31,761 bases of DNA from a virus: positions 1-31,761 of IMG/VR virus record IMGVR_UViG_3300043777_000070; one strand, 5' to 3'. Within the stretch, counting starts at the first letter, position 1. Each line of letters begins with the position of its first letter. Position numbers and translations under genes: made by a program. This document shows positions 16,639 through 25,367 of the stretch, in pieces. A model generated the notes under the pieces. It was not told the origin of the DNA and did no database searches. It saw only the letters and a program-made list of their open reading frames with translations.

Positions 16639-17049
16639 CTACAGGTTCTTGGTGAAGACCGCCATGAAAGCAATGGTGTCGCCCGTGTACTGCGACTCGT
16701 AGGCTCCCGCAGAATGTTCGGTTCCAGGCGTTGCCAGAGCTGCGCACTTCAGTTTTGCCCCGGTGCTCGGGCTGATAATCGGCGGCGTGCCGGCTTTCGT
16801 GCAGTTCACGTCGTAATCGGTATAGTTCGCCCCGATCTGACTTCCCGCCATCGACCACACATCCATATTCAACAGTCCTGAGCTTTCTACTGCTGGAAGT
16901 GGACCGACATAGGTTGGGTCTGCGGTGGCGAGTGCAAAATTCAACGGATCGCCGTTGGTTGTGTAGCTACCCGAAAGAACGATGAAGCCGGTGACGTAAA
17001 TACATCCCCCGCTGCCATCGACGCTGTTGATCTGAATCAATGCTGCCAT
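16639..17049 (-). CDS. Putative decoration or minor structural protein
   Basis: 136 aa beginning MAALIQINSVDGSGGCIYVTG, all-beta in appearance with Gly, Ser, Thr and Tyr. AAGGAG sits about 7 bases before the ATG. The last third (STGAKLKCAALATPGTEHSAG...DTIAFMAVFTKNL) resembles a compact beta sandwich. It lies between the adaptor gene and the nozzle-like gene, where podoviruses carry small head or tail completion proteins. Four cysteines are present, none in a clear pattern. No family name can be given with confidence. Confidence 0.65.
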   Translation of the reverse strand: MAALIQINSVDGSGGCIYVTGFIVLSGSYTTNGDPLNFALATADPTYVGPLPAVESSGLLNMDVWSMAGSQIGANYTDYDVNCTKAGTPPIISPSTGAKLKCAALATPGTEHSAGAYESQYTGDTIAFMAVFTKNL

Positions 17050-17060
17050 TGAATTGCTCC

Positions 17061-17837
17061 TTAGAGATAGGGATAACTTCTGCCACCGCGACCTGAATAA
17101 GGCCTCCGGCGTACCTGCTTCCTTTGTCTTCGCCGTGATGAAATCTGAAGGCGAAGGAAAATCTCTTCTTCGGCGTGTTGCTGGTACTGAGGCGAAATCA
17201 TCCCGCCGCGGGACTCCGCAAAGATCAAAGCCGCATAGTAAGCCGCAGCGTTCAAAACCCCCCTAATGGGAACAGGATCGGTCGGATTCACCAGCAATGG
17301 GAGTTCGTAGGTTCCGACGATCTTCACATCTTCTGACTGCGTAGCCCCGCGAAACCTGAGACCATCGGTTTTCCATTCCCAGTCGATCAGGCAGTCTTGC
17401 TGTTCCAGTGAACAAATGCCCCCGTTGGGCTGTTTCATCCTTGCGGCGAAGTTTGTTGTTCCTGACTGCCGCTCGTAAAGTTCCAGTGGAGTATTCAGGT
17501 TCGTTGGCAACTGTGGCGTCATCGAGAACACATCGCCAATGCCGTCCGGGTAAAGAATGTTGCACCCGGTATCATCCACTACCATCCGCGCCTCCGGGTC
17601 AATCGTTGGCATCGAAGGCAGTCCGATCAACCACCATTCCTCCGTGAACGTCTCAACTCCCGCCTTGGCAAGCTCCAACTGGACCCGCTCGTAACCGCCA
17701 TTCAGGATGGTGAAGGTAAATGGGGCGGAGTCAGTCAGAATGTCTCCGCCCGCTACCTCAGAATCATTGATGATCGCCCGAACGCGGTTTAACACATCTT
17801 CTGCCGTGTTGTACGCACTACTAGCGAGCGTCGGCAT
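17061..17837 (-). CDS. Head-to-tail adaptor, P22 gp4-like
   Basis: 258 aa. The N terminus (NTAEDVLNRVRAIINDSE) followed by TFTILNGGYERVQLELAKAGVE is the helix pair typical of P22 gp4-type adaptors that bind under the portal. A central beta region (TYELPLLVNPTDPVPIRGV) and a helix (LNAAAYYAALIFAESRGG) follow. The C terminus is extremely basic (RRRQRKQVRRRPYSGRGGR), suiting contact with DNA or portal. The start shares TAATG with the previous gene. The family call is from motif memory; a profile search would settle it. Confidence 0.7.
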   Translation of the reverse strand: MPTLASSAYNTAEDVLNRVRAIINDSEVAGGDILTDSAPFTFTILNGGYERVQLELAKAGVETFTEEWWLIGLPSMPTIDPEARMVVDDTGCNILYPDGIGDVFSMTPQLPTNLNTPLELYERQSGTTNFAARMKQPNGGICSLEQQDCLIDWEWKTDGLRFRGATQSEDVKIVGTYELPLLVNPTDPVPIRGVLNAAAYYAALIFAESRGGMISPQYQQHAEEEIFLRLQISSRRRQRKQVRRRPYSGRGGRSYPYL

Positions 17838-18688
17838 TAGCTGGCCGTTTCAACCACGTCGGGATACATCGCCACTTTCCGCTGTTTGGGCGGCATGGCG
17901 CGCAGTTCTTCAATCCCTTCATCCAGCCAACCGTGACACTGTGGACAGGACAAAATGTTCTCGCTGATCTTCGCCCCACATCCGGGACAGTCCACAAGCT
18001 GCTTGGGGATGTAGCACCAAGGCCGCTCCTGGCCGAGCCGAGCACAAGCCTTTTTGTGGAGTTCGGAGATGTTTCGCTTCGACTGCTCGTTCCCGGCGTG
18101 CATGGTATCGCCTTCCGATACGAGCCGCTGATCCTCGACTTGCAGGTTCCGCATGGCCCTGGTAACTTCCGCTTTCGTCACCAGTTTGCGGCAGTCATCC
18201 TCAAACCGCTTTCGCAGTTTCGTGATCTTGGACGCCATCTTCTCTTTTTTGTCGGCATTCTCTGGCGTATCAATGCTCAGAATCATCATCATTTTCGTGT
18301 TGCGGTTGCGGCGCTGCTTGATTTCGGGCGGGAATTCTTGCAGGAATAAACGCTCCTCTTCAAGCGCAGCCAATAAGTCTTTGGGGATGTCTGGATTTGC
18401 CTCACAAAGCAGCAATCCCCACTTCTCGGCACCAGCGGGCTGTCCAGCGGTGTGCGCTGCCGCGTCTGAATTCTTTCCCATCACATCCAGCGCAATCGAG
18501 GTTGCCGAAGGCCAGTGAGTCGTCTTGATCTGGTTGCCAACGTCCTGAATCTCTCTGACGTTGTAAATGGGCAGAATGCCGAATTCCTCGCCCGGCTTCT
18601 TCGCAGGGACAATAAACGTCCCGGCTGCGCCGTTTGAGTGGATGTACTCCTGATCGCTTACGTTGATGATGAATCGGGCGTCTAACAT
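17837..18688 (-). CDS. Phage protein with coiled coil and C-terminal zinc ribbon
   Basis: 283 aa. AAAGGAG lies 6 bases from the ATG. The N-terminal 75 residues look like a beta domain (FIINVSDQEYIHSNG, FIVPAKKPGEEFG). Residues about 100-215 form a long charged helical region. A CPGC...CPQC zinc ribbon occupies residues 234-251 (Cys 234, 237, 248, 251). The last 30 residues are basic and end DVVETAS. It lies between the capsid group and the adaptor, so it is probably a virion or assembly protein. I do not recognise a named family; the zinc ribbon is inferred from Cys spacing. Confidence 0.65.
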   Translation of the reverse strand: MLDARFIINVSDQEYIHSNGAAGTFIVPAKKPGEEFGILPIYNVREIQDVGNQIKTTHWPSATSIALDVMGKNSDAAAHTAGQPAGAEKWGLLLCEANPDIPKDLLAALEEERLFLQEFPPEIKQRRNRNTKMMMILSIDTPENADKKEKMASKITKLRKRFEDDCRKLVTKAEVTRAMRNLQVEDQRLVSEGDTMHAGNEQSKRNISELHKKACARLGQERPWCYIPKQLVDCPGCGAKISENILSCPQCHGWLDEGIEELRAMPPKQRKVAMYPDVVETAS

Positions 18689-18698
18689 GGTTTCTCCT

Positions 18699-19376
18699 TT
18701 AATTCACTGAGTCGGGCACGATTACAAACGCCTCGCCAGCATACGGGCGCATCCCGTCCTTCATAATGTCTATTGCTTTTCTGGTGAATCCCTGCTCCTC
18801 GCGCTTCAGCCGCTGCTCAATCGCCGCACGACGTTGCATGAGGCTATAACGCTCCGTTCCCACCTTCACCATTCGGGCCAGTTCCCCGACTAGGGTTGAT
18901 GAAAGCGGCAAAGGTTTTCCGTCATAGGTGAAGTCAGTCGTGAGGGGCATAACCAGTTCATATTCTCCCCGCGAAGGGAATTCCCCCGCCGTATCAACCG
19001 TTAGCCCCTGCACGACCTCCTCCCCCTGCTTCCTCCATACTTCCGGCGAACCGTACTCTTCTGGCGGACACCACTTCTCCAAATGCCAGCAGTTTGCCGG
19101 AAGATATTTTGGCTCAAAGCGCGTCTCAATAACGGACCTGACCAGTCGAATCACAGGCCGGGACTGGGAAAATCCCGTCAGTTTATCGACCAAAGCAGCA
19201 GTGGAATGTTCCCACTCCTGCCACTCCCCGCTCATGGGCACAATCCGGTTGAATCCCCAAATCACGCGGAACATTGGCTCGCCGAATCTGTTCAAGCCTC
19301 CGGCGAGCTTCAGTTCCTCAGTGACTTCGGGCGGAGTGTCGCGCCGTTCTACCGCTTCGTTCGCGTTCTGGCGCAT
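18699..19376 (-). CDS. Conserved phage protein of unknown function
   Basis: 225 aa. The first third includes ELKLAGGLNRFGEPMFRVIW and GFNRIVPMSGEW, followed by ANCWHLEKWCPPEEYGSPEVW. The Trp/Pro-rich signature is one I associate with a structural-region protein in many soil phages, with no assigned role. The C-terminal half has a helical charged segment (LMQRRAAIEQRLKREEQGF) that may be a coiled coil. It starts with TAATG coupling to the Ig-like gene and is followed after 10 bases by the zinc-ribbon gene. A head-completion or assembly role is only a positional guess. Confidence 0.6.
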   Translation of the reverse strand: MRQNANEAVERRDTPPEVTEELKLAGGLNRFGEPMFRVIWGFNRIVPMSGEWQEWEHSTAALVDKLTGFSQSRPVIRLVRSVIETRFEPKYLPANCWHLEKWCPPEEYGSPEVWRKQGEEVVQGLTVDTAGEFPSRGEYELVMPLTTDFTYDGKPLPLSSTLVGELARMVKVGTERYSLMQRRAAIEQRLKREEQGFTRKAIDIMKDGMRPYAGEAFVIVPDSVN

Positions 19377-19693
19377 TAAGCTCCAGAGTCGGTAACGTCA
19401 AAGATCACCGTGCCAGTTCCCCCGGCGGTCGGAGTCCCTGTCACTGTGAAATTGCCCGAAGCATCCACCGCAGCCGTCAGGCCGGGAGGAAGCTGGCTCG
19501 GACTGGATGGGTCAATGGTTGGGGTCAGATAGGGAGGTGTCCCGCCGCTAACTTCAGCCAGCGGAGTGGAGGGCGCAGCCGTTCCCACGGTCAACGAATC
19601 TGTGACGGTAGAAGGGGTTGCGACCAGAGGAGGAGGCGGCGGCGCGCCTCCGGCAATGTTGAAGGTTACAGTGATCTGTACTGTCTGTGGCAT
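19376..19693 (-). CDS. Ig-like beta-sandwich protein
   Basis: 105 aa from MPQTVQITVTF. GAGGAG lies 10 bases before this ATG. A second possible start at 19753 (AGGAA upstream) would add 20 basic residues; the shorter form was preferred for the stronger site. A poly-Pro stretch (GGAPPPPPL) is followed by an Ig-like or putative-Ig (He_PIG type) repeat: SGGTPPYLTPTIDPSSP, LPPGLTAAVDASGNFTVTG and TPTAGGTGTVIFDVTDSG. Such domains decorate phage capsids and bind carbohydrates weakly. Position right after the capsid group supports a surface decoration role. Confidence 0.7.
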   Translation of the reverse strand: MPQTVQITVTFNIAGGAPPPPPLVATPSTVTDSLTVGTAAPSTPLAEVSGGTPPYLTPTIDPSSPSQLPPGLTAAVDASGNFTVTGTPTAGGTGTVIFDVTDSGA

Positions 19694-19762
19694 GGTAGTG
19701 TTCTCCTCGATGTAAAAGTTGAAAATGATTGGTTGGCAACGACGGCGACTCATTGCTTGTTC

Positions 19763-20095
19763 CTATGCTTTCCCCCACGCCGGGACTGATCGCCCCGATG
19801 CAGGAGGTAGCTTGGCAGCGGGCTTGCCCCAAGCTGCAGGCTTGCCAGCAACACCCGGAACTTTGGGCTTCTCTGGCTGCGGTTCGGTGACGGTGATTGC
19901 TGTCTTCAAAACGATCCCCCCGCCAGCCGTCCGGGTGCAACTTAGCACTTTCGCGCTCAGCGTACCCTTATCCGTAGCCAGTTCATATGGCCCATCGGCT
20001 TCAAGCGTTGACGTGAGCAGATGAGAACCCTTGGCTACCCCAAGTTCCTTTGCTGCCTTGTCGTCGCTTACTGTGTCTTTTTCGGTGATGTGCAT
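19763..20095 (-). CDS. Small post-capsid protein with AWGKP repeats
   Basis: 110 aa from MHITEKDTVSDDKAAKELG. The start was chosen because AGAGGAG lies about 6-7 bases upstream; the longer frame to 20167 has no Shine-Dalgarno and would read through the hairpin at 20120-20157. Residues 1-65 look like a small alpha/beta or beta domain (GVAKGSHLLTSTLEADGPYE). The C terminus is Pro/Ala/Lys-rich with a repeat (AAWGKPAAKLPP, VPAWGKA), likely disordered. It is the first gene after the capsid gene, so decoration or head completion is plausible. No family is recognised. Confidence 0.65.
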   Translation of the reverse strand: MHITEKDTVSDDKAAKELGVAKGSHLLTSTLEADGPYELATDKGTLSAKVLSCTRTAGGGIVLKTAITVTEPQPEKPKVPGVAGKPAAWGKPAAKLPPASGRSVPAWGKA

Positions 20096-20119
20096 CTTGA
20101 TTCTCCTCTTGTGTGCGGC

Positions 20120-20157
20120 CAGCCACGCTGAACCTTTCGGAGCATCCAGCGTGGCTG
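20120..20157 (-). promoter_or_regulatory. Hairpin downstream of the major capsid gene
   Basis: An 11-bp perfect inverted repeat on the minus strand (CAGCCACGCTG ... CAGCGTGGCTG) has a 16-base loop that itself contains CC-GAAA-GG, a possible GNRA-capped mini-stem. It begins 16 bases after the capsid stop and ends before the next Shine-Dalgarno. No T-tract follows, so it is not a classic intrinsic terminator. It may cap or stabilise the 3' end of a processed capsid mRNA, or partially attenuate transcription. Confidence 0.55.
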
Positions 20158-20172
20158 AGGCTCGCATGTTGG

Positions 20173-21426
20173 TTAGTAGCCGCCGACTGGTAGAGCAAGT
20201 CCATCGAAGAAGGCGCCGTATCTGGGTTGATCCATGAAAACGTTGAACACGGTGTCGAAATACTGGAGGTATCCAGCTTCCAGACCGCCCGACGCTCCAT
20301 AGACCTGATACGTGGTTTGGCCGCCCAATTCAAACATGTCGATCTCTTTGGTAATGCCCCGGCCCCAGTGCTTCAACAAGATGATGTCGATGCGCTGGAT
20401 TGTGGCATGGATCGAGGTTTTGATTGGAATGCCGCCAAAGGTCTTGGGGGCATGGCGCTTCAGCGGATCTTCGGAGGAATCGCCGGAGACTTGATTGAGA
20501 ATGATCGAACTGATGGTCAGCCCTGCATTCTCCCAAGCCGCCTCCTGGTCTACGTTCATGTAGGCCAGCATCGGTTCCTCGAAGTTCACTCCCAATACCC
20601 TGCGGAGCTTGTTTTCGCCCAAGCGCCGGAGGGCAGGAGTAATGGTCGCTCCGCCCGCGGCAACGTGAGGCGTCTTCAAGGCTTCGGGATAAGTCGAGCG
20701 CGCCAGGTTGTTCCACGACCCTGACTGCGAATCAACGTGGTTATAAAGCAATCCCTCAAGAGAGACAGGATTTGCTCCGCCGGCACCCTGCGAAATGTTG
20801 ATAACCAGAGCATCCGTTACCGAAGTCCCTGGAGGCAGAGCGTTGAAAGTGACGGTCTTGAGCAGCGGATCAACCGTTGTCACCGTCGCCAATCCGCGCG
20901 ATGCCGAAGCAAGGCCAGTGGGATAGAACTGAATGTCCTGGTTGAAGTAGAACAGGTTCGGGTTGGTGACCGTGCAAACCGTTCCACTGATGGCCGAGAT
21001 GGTATCGAGCTGTCCCGTCCCGTTGGTGTTGTAGACGCAATCGAGGGCGCGTTTGAACATCTTCAGCGCTTCTTCGACTTCCCTGACCGCTACATCTTCC
21101 ACAGCCTTATCATTCCCCTTGCTCGCATACTCGGCGAGTTTGGAGATTTCAAAGGCAAAGCGGAAATGCAGGGTTGAGAGCGTGCCTACATCCCAGGTGG
21201 ACCCGGAACCACGACCCATGTCATCGAAGTCGGCAGTTCCTTGGCTGAATTTCCCGCCCGGCCGGATGAGCTGAGGCAGGCGGATGTTGCGGGTGGATGC
21301 GTCGATGGCGTCACCCTTTTTGTCGATCATATCGAGCAGAATTACTTCCTGCTCGTAGGCGGTGGGCACCGTCTTACGCACTTTCTCCAGTTGCAATGCA
21401 ACGGAATTTAGATTTGTTGCTGGCAT
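20173..21426 (-). CDS. Major capsid protein (HK97-fold type)
   Basis: 417 aa, a normal length for an HK97-fold capsid protein. Residues about 25-75 give an N-arm-like region (EVILLDMIDKKGDAIDASTR, then RLPQLIRPGGKFSQG). Next is a long helix (FEISKLAEYASKGNDKAVED), then a beta-rich stretch with an Ig-like insertion near residues 145-225 (GTVCTVTNPNLFYFN, LATVTTVDPLLKTVTF). The C-terminal third (LAYMNVDQEAAWENAG, GGIPIKTSIHATIQRIDIIL) matches A-domain-type strands. CGGAG precedes the ATG. It directly follows the scaffold-like gene and is followed by a hairpin. The call rests on order, size and pattern; no HK97-type crosslink residues were assigned. Confidence 0.85.
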   Translation of the reverse strand: MPATNLNSVALQLEKVRKTVPTAYEQEVILLDMIDKKGDAIDASTRNIRLPQLIRPGGKFSQGTADFDDMGRGSGSTWDVGTLSTLHFRFAFEISKLAEYASKGNDKAVEDVAVREVEEALKMFKRALDCVYNTNGTGQLDTISAISGTVCTVTNPNLFYFNQDIQFYPTGLASASRGLATVTTVDPLLKTVTFNALPPGTSVTDALVINISQGAGGANPVSLEGLLYNHVDSQSGSWNNLARSTYPEALKTPHVAAGGATITPALRRLGENKLRRVLGVNFEEPMLAYMNVDQEAAWENAGLTISSIILNQVSGDSSEDPLKRHAPKTFGGIPIKTSIHATIQRIDIILLKHWGRGITKEIDMFELGGQTTYQVYGASGGLEAGYLQYFDTVFNVFMDQPRYGAFFDGLALPVGGY

Positions 21427-21520
21427 GGCGTGTTCTCCGAGATAATCGAGATTTTTACTGCCCGGAGACGCGCGGGACGGCGGAAACCCGGTTCAATCGC
21501 CGTTTTTGTCTGCGGTGAAG

Positions 21521-22927
21521 CTAAGAAGTCTTGAGATGCAGGCCGCGGAGTATCTCTGCGGTCGTGAAACGTGTTCCATCCTTCTTTTTCCACACTCCAC
21601 CCTCTTGATAAGGGCCAGTGCGTTCGGTTTGCCGTGTTTCTACACGATTTTCGGGCCGTCTTGGCACCTGCGTCGTGCCGCGGGTGCGCTCCCGGTTCTG
21701 GCGGACCAGATTTGGCGTCTCTTCGGCCAAAACTGACCGCACAAACTTGTTCAGCACCCAAGGATAAGACCATTGGGCGCGTTCAATCTTCAAAGCCTCC
21801 TGCAAATTCGCTCCGTTGTAGGCTTCCCGCAGTTTTGTCATGTAGGCGCGCGAGGTTCGCAGGTGCTCGGTGATCTTTTGCTGAATCTTACGGACAATTT
21901 CCGTCTTTTTCTCTTCAGAAATGGCCTTCGTAGTCAACATTTCCGCGACGGCCGGGTGTTTCCTCACAATGGAAGCCTGTTGCTTCTGGCTTTCCGAGAA
22001 GAATGTTCCCTTGAAGCGGGTAAAGTCCTGATTTTGCCGCTCTTGTGTCTCGCGGCGGAACTGTTCCCGTTGCCCTTGTAGTCTGCGTTCATCTTCGGAA
22101 GGCTCCGACTTGCGTTTGAGGAACCCTTGCGCCCAACGCAGCATCTTGTCGATTGAGGCAGACAGGCTATCCTGCTTGGCTTCCTTGGCCGAGTCCCGCA
22201 GTTCAGTCAGCCATTCAGGAATCTCGCTTCTCTGAAGGGTCGAGCCTACGATAGCGCCCATGACTTCGTTGTAACTGTCAGGATCAAGGCGTGCCCATTC
22301 TTTCGGCAAAGTACGAAACAGCGAAATCGCCGCATCCCGGTCATCGGAGAACAGATTCGCAATCATTTGGGAGTGTCCAGTGTAGTTTCCTTGGGCATCC
22401 CGGCCATAGAAGCTCTTGTCCAGTTCTTCGACTTCGGCAATCTCGGCGTAAATCTGTTCCACGTCCGCCATGCCGTTCGGGAACTGCTCGCGCATCGCGC
22501 GCGCTTCGGCAACCGTGGGATAAATCTCACGGAAAGCCATGTCGCGGCGGAAGGCTGCTTCGACTTGTTCTTGAACTTTGGGGTATTTCTGGAAAACCGA
22601 GGCTAGTTCCGGGGCTTCTTTCTTGAGCGCGAGGAGGCGCTTTGAGACGAGGCCTTTGAGGTCAGCAGTCTCTTTATCAACTTCGGGTTGCCGCTGTGCG
22701 GTTTGATCCTGTTCAGCAGATACTTCTCCAGAAGTGTCGCCTGCGGAGGCATCGTCAAGGCCTCCGCCAGTGTCGCCGCCAAGGTCGGCATCGCTTCCAG
22801 TTGCCGCGCCAGAATCTGCGCTGGAGTCAAATCCTACATCGCCACCGTCTCCGCCTCCGACTGTTACAGCACTCGTGGCGAACATTGTAAGCCCGAACAG
22901 AAACCACTGCACGAAATATTTAAGCAT
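21521..22927 (-). CDS. Scaffolding-like protein with hydrophobic N terminus
   Basis: 468 aa. Residues 1-22 are hydrophobic (MLKYFVQWFLFGLTMFATSA). Residues about 23-80 are acidic and Gly/Asp/Ser-rich, and the remainder is long, charged and helical (for example KRLLALKKEAPELASVFQKY and EKKTEIVRKIQQKITEHL), as in scaffolding proteins. The C terminus is basic. The start at 22927 has GTAGGAG at ideal spacing and an 8-base overlap with the portal stop. A shorter start at 22885 (MFATSAVTV) lacks a Shine-Dalgarno. The gene sits between portal and major capsid, the usual scaffold position. The hydrophobic N terminus is unusual for a scaffold. Confidence 0.75.
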   Translation of the reverse strand: MLKYFVQWFLFGLTMFATSAVTVGGGDGGDVGFDSSADSGAATGSDADLGGDTGGGLDDASAGDTSGEVSAEQDQTAQRQPEVDKETADLKGLVSKRLLALKKEAPELASVFQKYPKVQEQVEAAFRRDMAFREIYPTVAEARAMREQFPNGMADVEQIYAEIAEVEELDKSFYGRDAQGNYTGHSQMIANLFSDDRDAAISLFRTLPKEWARLDPDSYNEVMGAIVGSTLQRSEIPEWLTELRDSAKEAKQDSLSASIDKMLRWAQGFLKRKSEPSEDERRLQGQREQFRRETQERQNQDFTRFKGTFFSESQKQQASIVRKHPAVAEMLTTKAISEEKKTEIVRKIQQKITEHLRTSRAYMTKLREAYNGANLQEALKIERAQWSYPWVLNKFVRSVLAEETPNLVRQNRERTRGTTQVPRRPENRVETRQTERTGPYQEGGVWKKKDGTRFTTAEILRGLHLKTS

Positions 22928-25367
22928 TTGGGGCTCCTACGCCTGCGCCAGGGGCGGATGGTACGATCTTTGGCGCTTTGCTGGCCTTATCAAGAGCCAG
23001 TTTCTGCAAAAAGTCTTGAGCTGTTACGTTGATGCCGAGTTTGGCGAGAACCTGCGCCTGCGCTTCCGGGGGCATATCCTTGAATGCGACATTAAGCGAT
23101 TCAGATAGCGGCTTCTCGTCGGGTGGTGGTGCGGGAATTGCCGCCTCGTGCTGTGCAAGATGCTCCACCACCGCCTGAAAGCCCATGGGATTGTTGCGCT
23201 TCAGCTTCTGCCCACGAAGCGAATTCAGCCACCACTTGCAACAAGCCACATGAACCGGATGGTTCTGATACTTCTCGACTGACACTTCAGGGGCAATTCC
23301 AGCCAGCAACTGATCGCCTTGCGGAATTGTCGTCATGTCGGCAATCTCTCGAAGCTGGAACTCCCAATCTTCTACTCCTGGCACCTTTAGATCAGGAATG
23401 CCCGTCAACCGGGCAAACAGCTTCCGGTTTGACATGTCCTGCAACAATGCAGCGCCTTGCGGAGAATCCCCAAGCTGCATGGCCGTCGCTCTCTGCTGGT
23501 TCCAGAGTTCAGGGAAGTTTTCATCCCCTTCAGGATAGGCCGTTGCTTCGCCTTCGAGAGCCGTGATGTCGATAGACTCATTCTCAAAGTCCCCAGAATC
23601 CCCAAGAACAGGGATTTTCACGGTATCGCCGCAATGGGCCTCATAATCCCGGCAGGCTAATGTCATGATGTCGGCATGAGCCTGCTTCATGTTGACGTAA
23701 AACACGCCAGCGCGGCCCATTGCCTGATCCCGCCGCATAGACTCCTGACCTAAGGTCTCCGGCTGCTGATCCCCAGACCCAGTAAGGGCTTGATACGCCC
23801 CAGAAACTTCTTCGGCGATCGGCCCAAACAGGTCCATCATGTGCTTCTGCATGTCTGGGGAAACTGAATCGGCTCGTGTCTGCATGATGCGATTGTTGAT
23901 GATGTCTCCCGGCTTTAGGGCAACTTCCACCTCCAATCCCGGAGCGGCACGTTGGTCATCATCCGCCTCCGCTGAGAACGTGTCGGAGGCTCGGTATGTG
24001 ATCGGAATGCCATACTCGTAGGTTTCAGCCGAGATATTCGAGAAAGTGTTAAACCGATCTTGCACGGAAATCATCGACGTGCCGATGGCAGCCCGGTGCT
24101 GCCCTCTTCCCGGCATGACGTGGAATCCCACAATGCAATCGTCCATCGATTGCTTTTCGGACTTGTAGAACGTGTTCCCGGCAAACTGAATATGCACGCC
24201 ACGCGGGAAAATCTCTTTTGCCTTCTCCCTGATCCCGGTATCTTTCATCATCCAGTAGGAGGAGGGCCGGAACCAAACGTCGGCATGGGTTACAAGCGTG
24301 GACTGCTTGGCTCCGGTCTGGGTGGGTAGTTTGGCATTCTCGGCGACGGCGAGACGCGCGTTGCGTTCAAATGATTCATCCGGCCCGAAATTCATTCCTG
24401 GCCGAATCTTATCAGCAATCTCTTCTGTGGCAGCAGAAGCTCTCAGGATCGAATAGTGGATTTCCCGTTCGATGGCGAAATAATGCCATTCACTCTGGGA
24501 ATTCGTGTGCTGAGGACGTTTGCAGTTCAGCGCTCCAAAGACTTCGATAATCTGCCGTCCGCGCGGTACGTCGGTTTCGTCGCCGTCCACCGGAATCTGG
24601 ATAGGCTCCTCTTCGCTAACGTTGTCCTCGGTGAGTTGGGCTCCGCATTCCGGGCATGGGACTGGCGGACTCGCTTCGGCTGCGGGAGCGGACCAGCCAC
24701 ACTGAGGACACGTGATCGTTGAATCCACGTCAGATTCCTGAGTGTCGAGGCCAGGAACCTTATCAAAGCCCATTTTCTCGCCATCGGCGACATAGTGCGT
24801 CCAGAGGGCAATAAAACCGCCAGTGTAGGCATGATAAGTCTCTTGTTGCAGCATCAGTTGCGGCGGGTTCCAGCGTTCAATCAGCTCGGTGATCTTGGTG
24901 CGGCCTTCTGCTGTGTCTGTATCTTTCGGGTCGTCGGCATCCCTTGGGAAAAAACGGATTCTTGGCGGAGCACCAGCAACAGCGCCAATGATAGTAAGCC
25001 CCTTGGACTGGTAGATATTGGTGACAAACTCAAACCGCGGCATTTCGTCAAAGTCGAGGTCGCCAAGCGGACTAACTCCGACTCCCGGCGCAGGCTTCCA
25101 CGTTTCATCCCGATCCGACCAGTACCAGTATTGGCGTCCCGGCCAGTAGTTTTCCGCCTGTTTGACATCCTTAACCTCAATCAGCCTCGGATAGCGGTCC
25201 TCCGCCGTGCATTCGAGATACAGAGACAGAAACGCCCGCTGCAAATCTTCATGCTGGGCGAGCGGATCATCCCATTCCTGCTCATCGGGCTTGTCGCGCG
25301 CGTCATCGACTGAATCAGCCGGCGCGGTCGATGCGTTATCCGTGTTCTTGTAGAGTTCGTCAGCCAC
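22920..25367 (-). CDS. Portal protein with zinc-ribbon insertion
   Basis: 815 aa from GTG (VADELYKNTDNAS). This start was chosen because GGAAGA lies just upstream and it overlaps the previous stop by 8 bases, like its neighbours; the frame stays open to 25418. The size fits P22-type portals. A CPQC...CPEC zinc ribbon lies at about residues 218-240. A region near 440-560 (RFNTFSNISAETYEYGIPIT, SPDMQKHMMDLFGPIAEEVS, QALTGSGDQQPETLG, then MRRDQAMGRAGVFYVNM) is portal-like, with the helical segment before TGSG. The C-terminal 60 residues include FKDMPPEAQAQVLAKLGIN and a Pro/Ala-rich tail. It would form the dodecameric DNA gate. The zinc ribbon is inferred from Cys spacing. Confidence 0.85.
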   Translation of the reverse strand: MADELYKNTDNASTAPADSVDDARDKPDEQEWDDPLAQHEDLQRAFLSLYLECTAEDRYPRLIEVKDVKQAENYWPGRQYWYWSDRDETWKPAPGVGVSPLGDLDFDEMPRFEFVTNIYQSKGLTIIGAVAGAPPRIRFFPRDADDPKDTDTAEGRTKITELIERWNPPQLMLQQETYHAYTGGFIALWTHYVADGEKMGFDKVPGLDTQESDVDSTITCPQCGWSAPAAEASPPVPCPECGAQLTEDNVSEEEPIQIPVDGDETDVPRGRQIIEVFGALNCKRPQHTNSQSEWHYFAIEREIHYSILRASAATEEIADKIRPGMNFGPDESFERNARLAVAENAKLPTQTGAKQSTLVTHADVWFRPSSYWMMKDTGIREKAKEIFPRGVHIQFAGNTFYKSEKQSMDDCIVGFHVMPGRGQHRAAIGTSMISVQDRFNTFSNISAETYEYGIPITYRASDTFSAEADDDQRAAPGLEVEVALKPGDIINNRIMQTRADSVSPDMQKHMMDLFGPIAEEVSGAYQALTGSGDQQPETLGQESMRRDQAMGRAGVFYVNMKQAHADIMTLACRDYEAHCGDTVKIPVLGDSGDFENESIDITALEGEATAYPEGDENFPELWNQQRATAMQLGDSPQGAALLQDMSNRKLFARLTGIPDLKVPGVEDWEFQLREIADMTTIPQGDQLLAGIAPEVSVEKYQNHPVHVACCKWWLNSLRGQKLKRNNPMGFQAVVEHLAQHEAAIPAPPPDEKPLSESLNVAFKDMPPEAQAQVLAKLGINVTAQDFLQKLALDKASKAPKIVPSAPGAGVGAPNA

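Noticed and set aside
20096-20167. N-terminal extension of the post-capsid gene
   Set aside because: There is no Shine-Dalgarno at 20167, and the extension would translate the hairpin; ATG 20095 has AGAGGAG.
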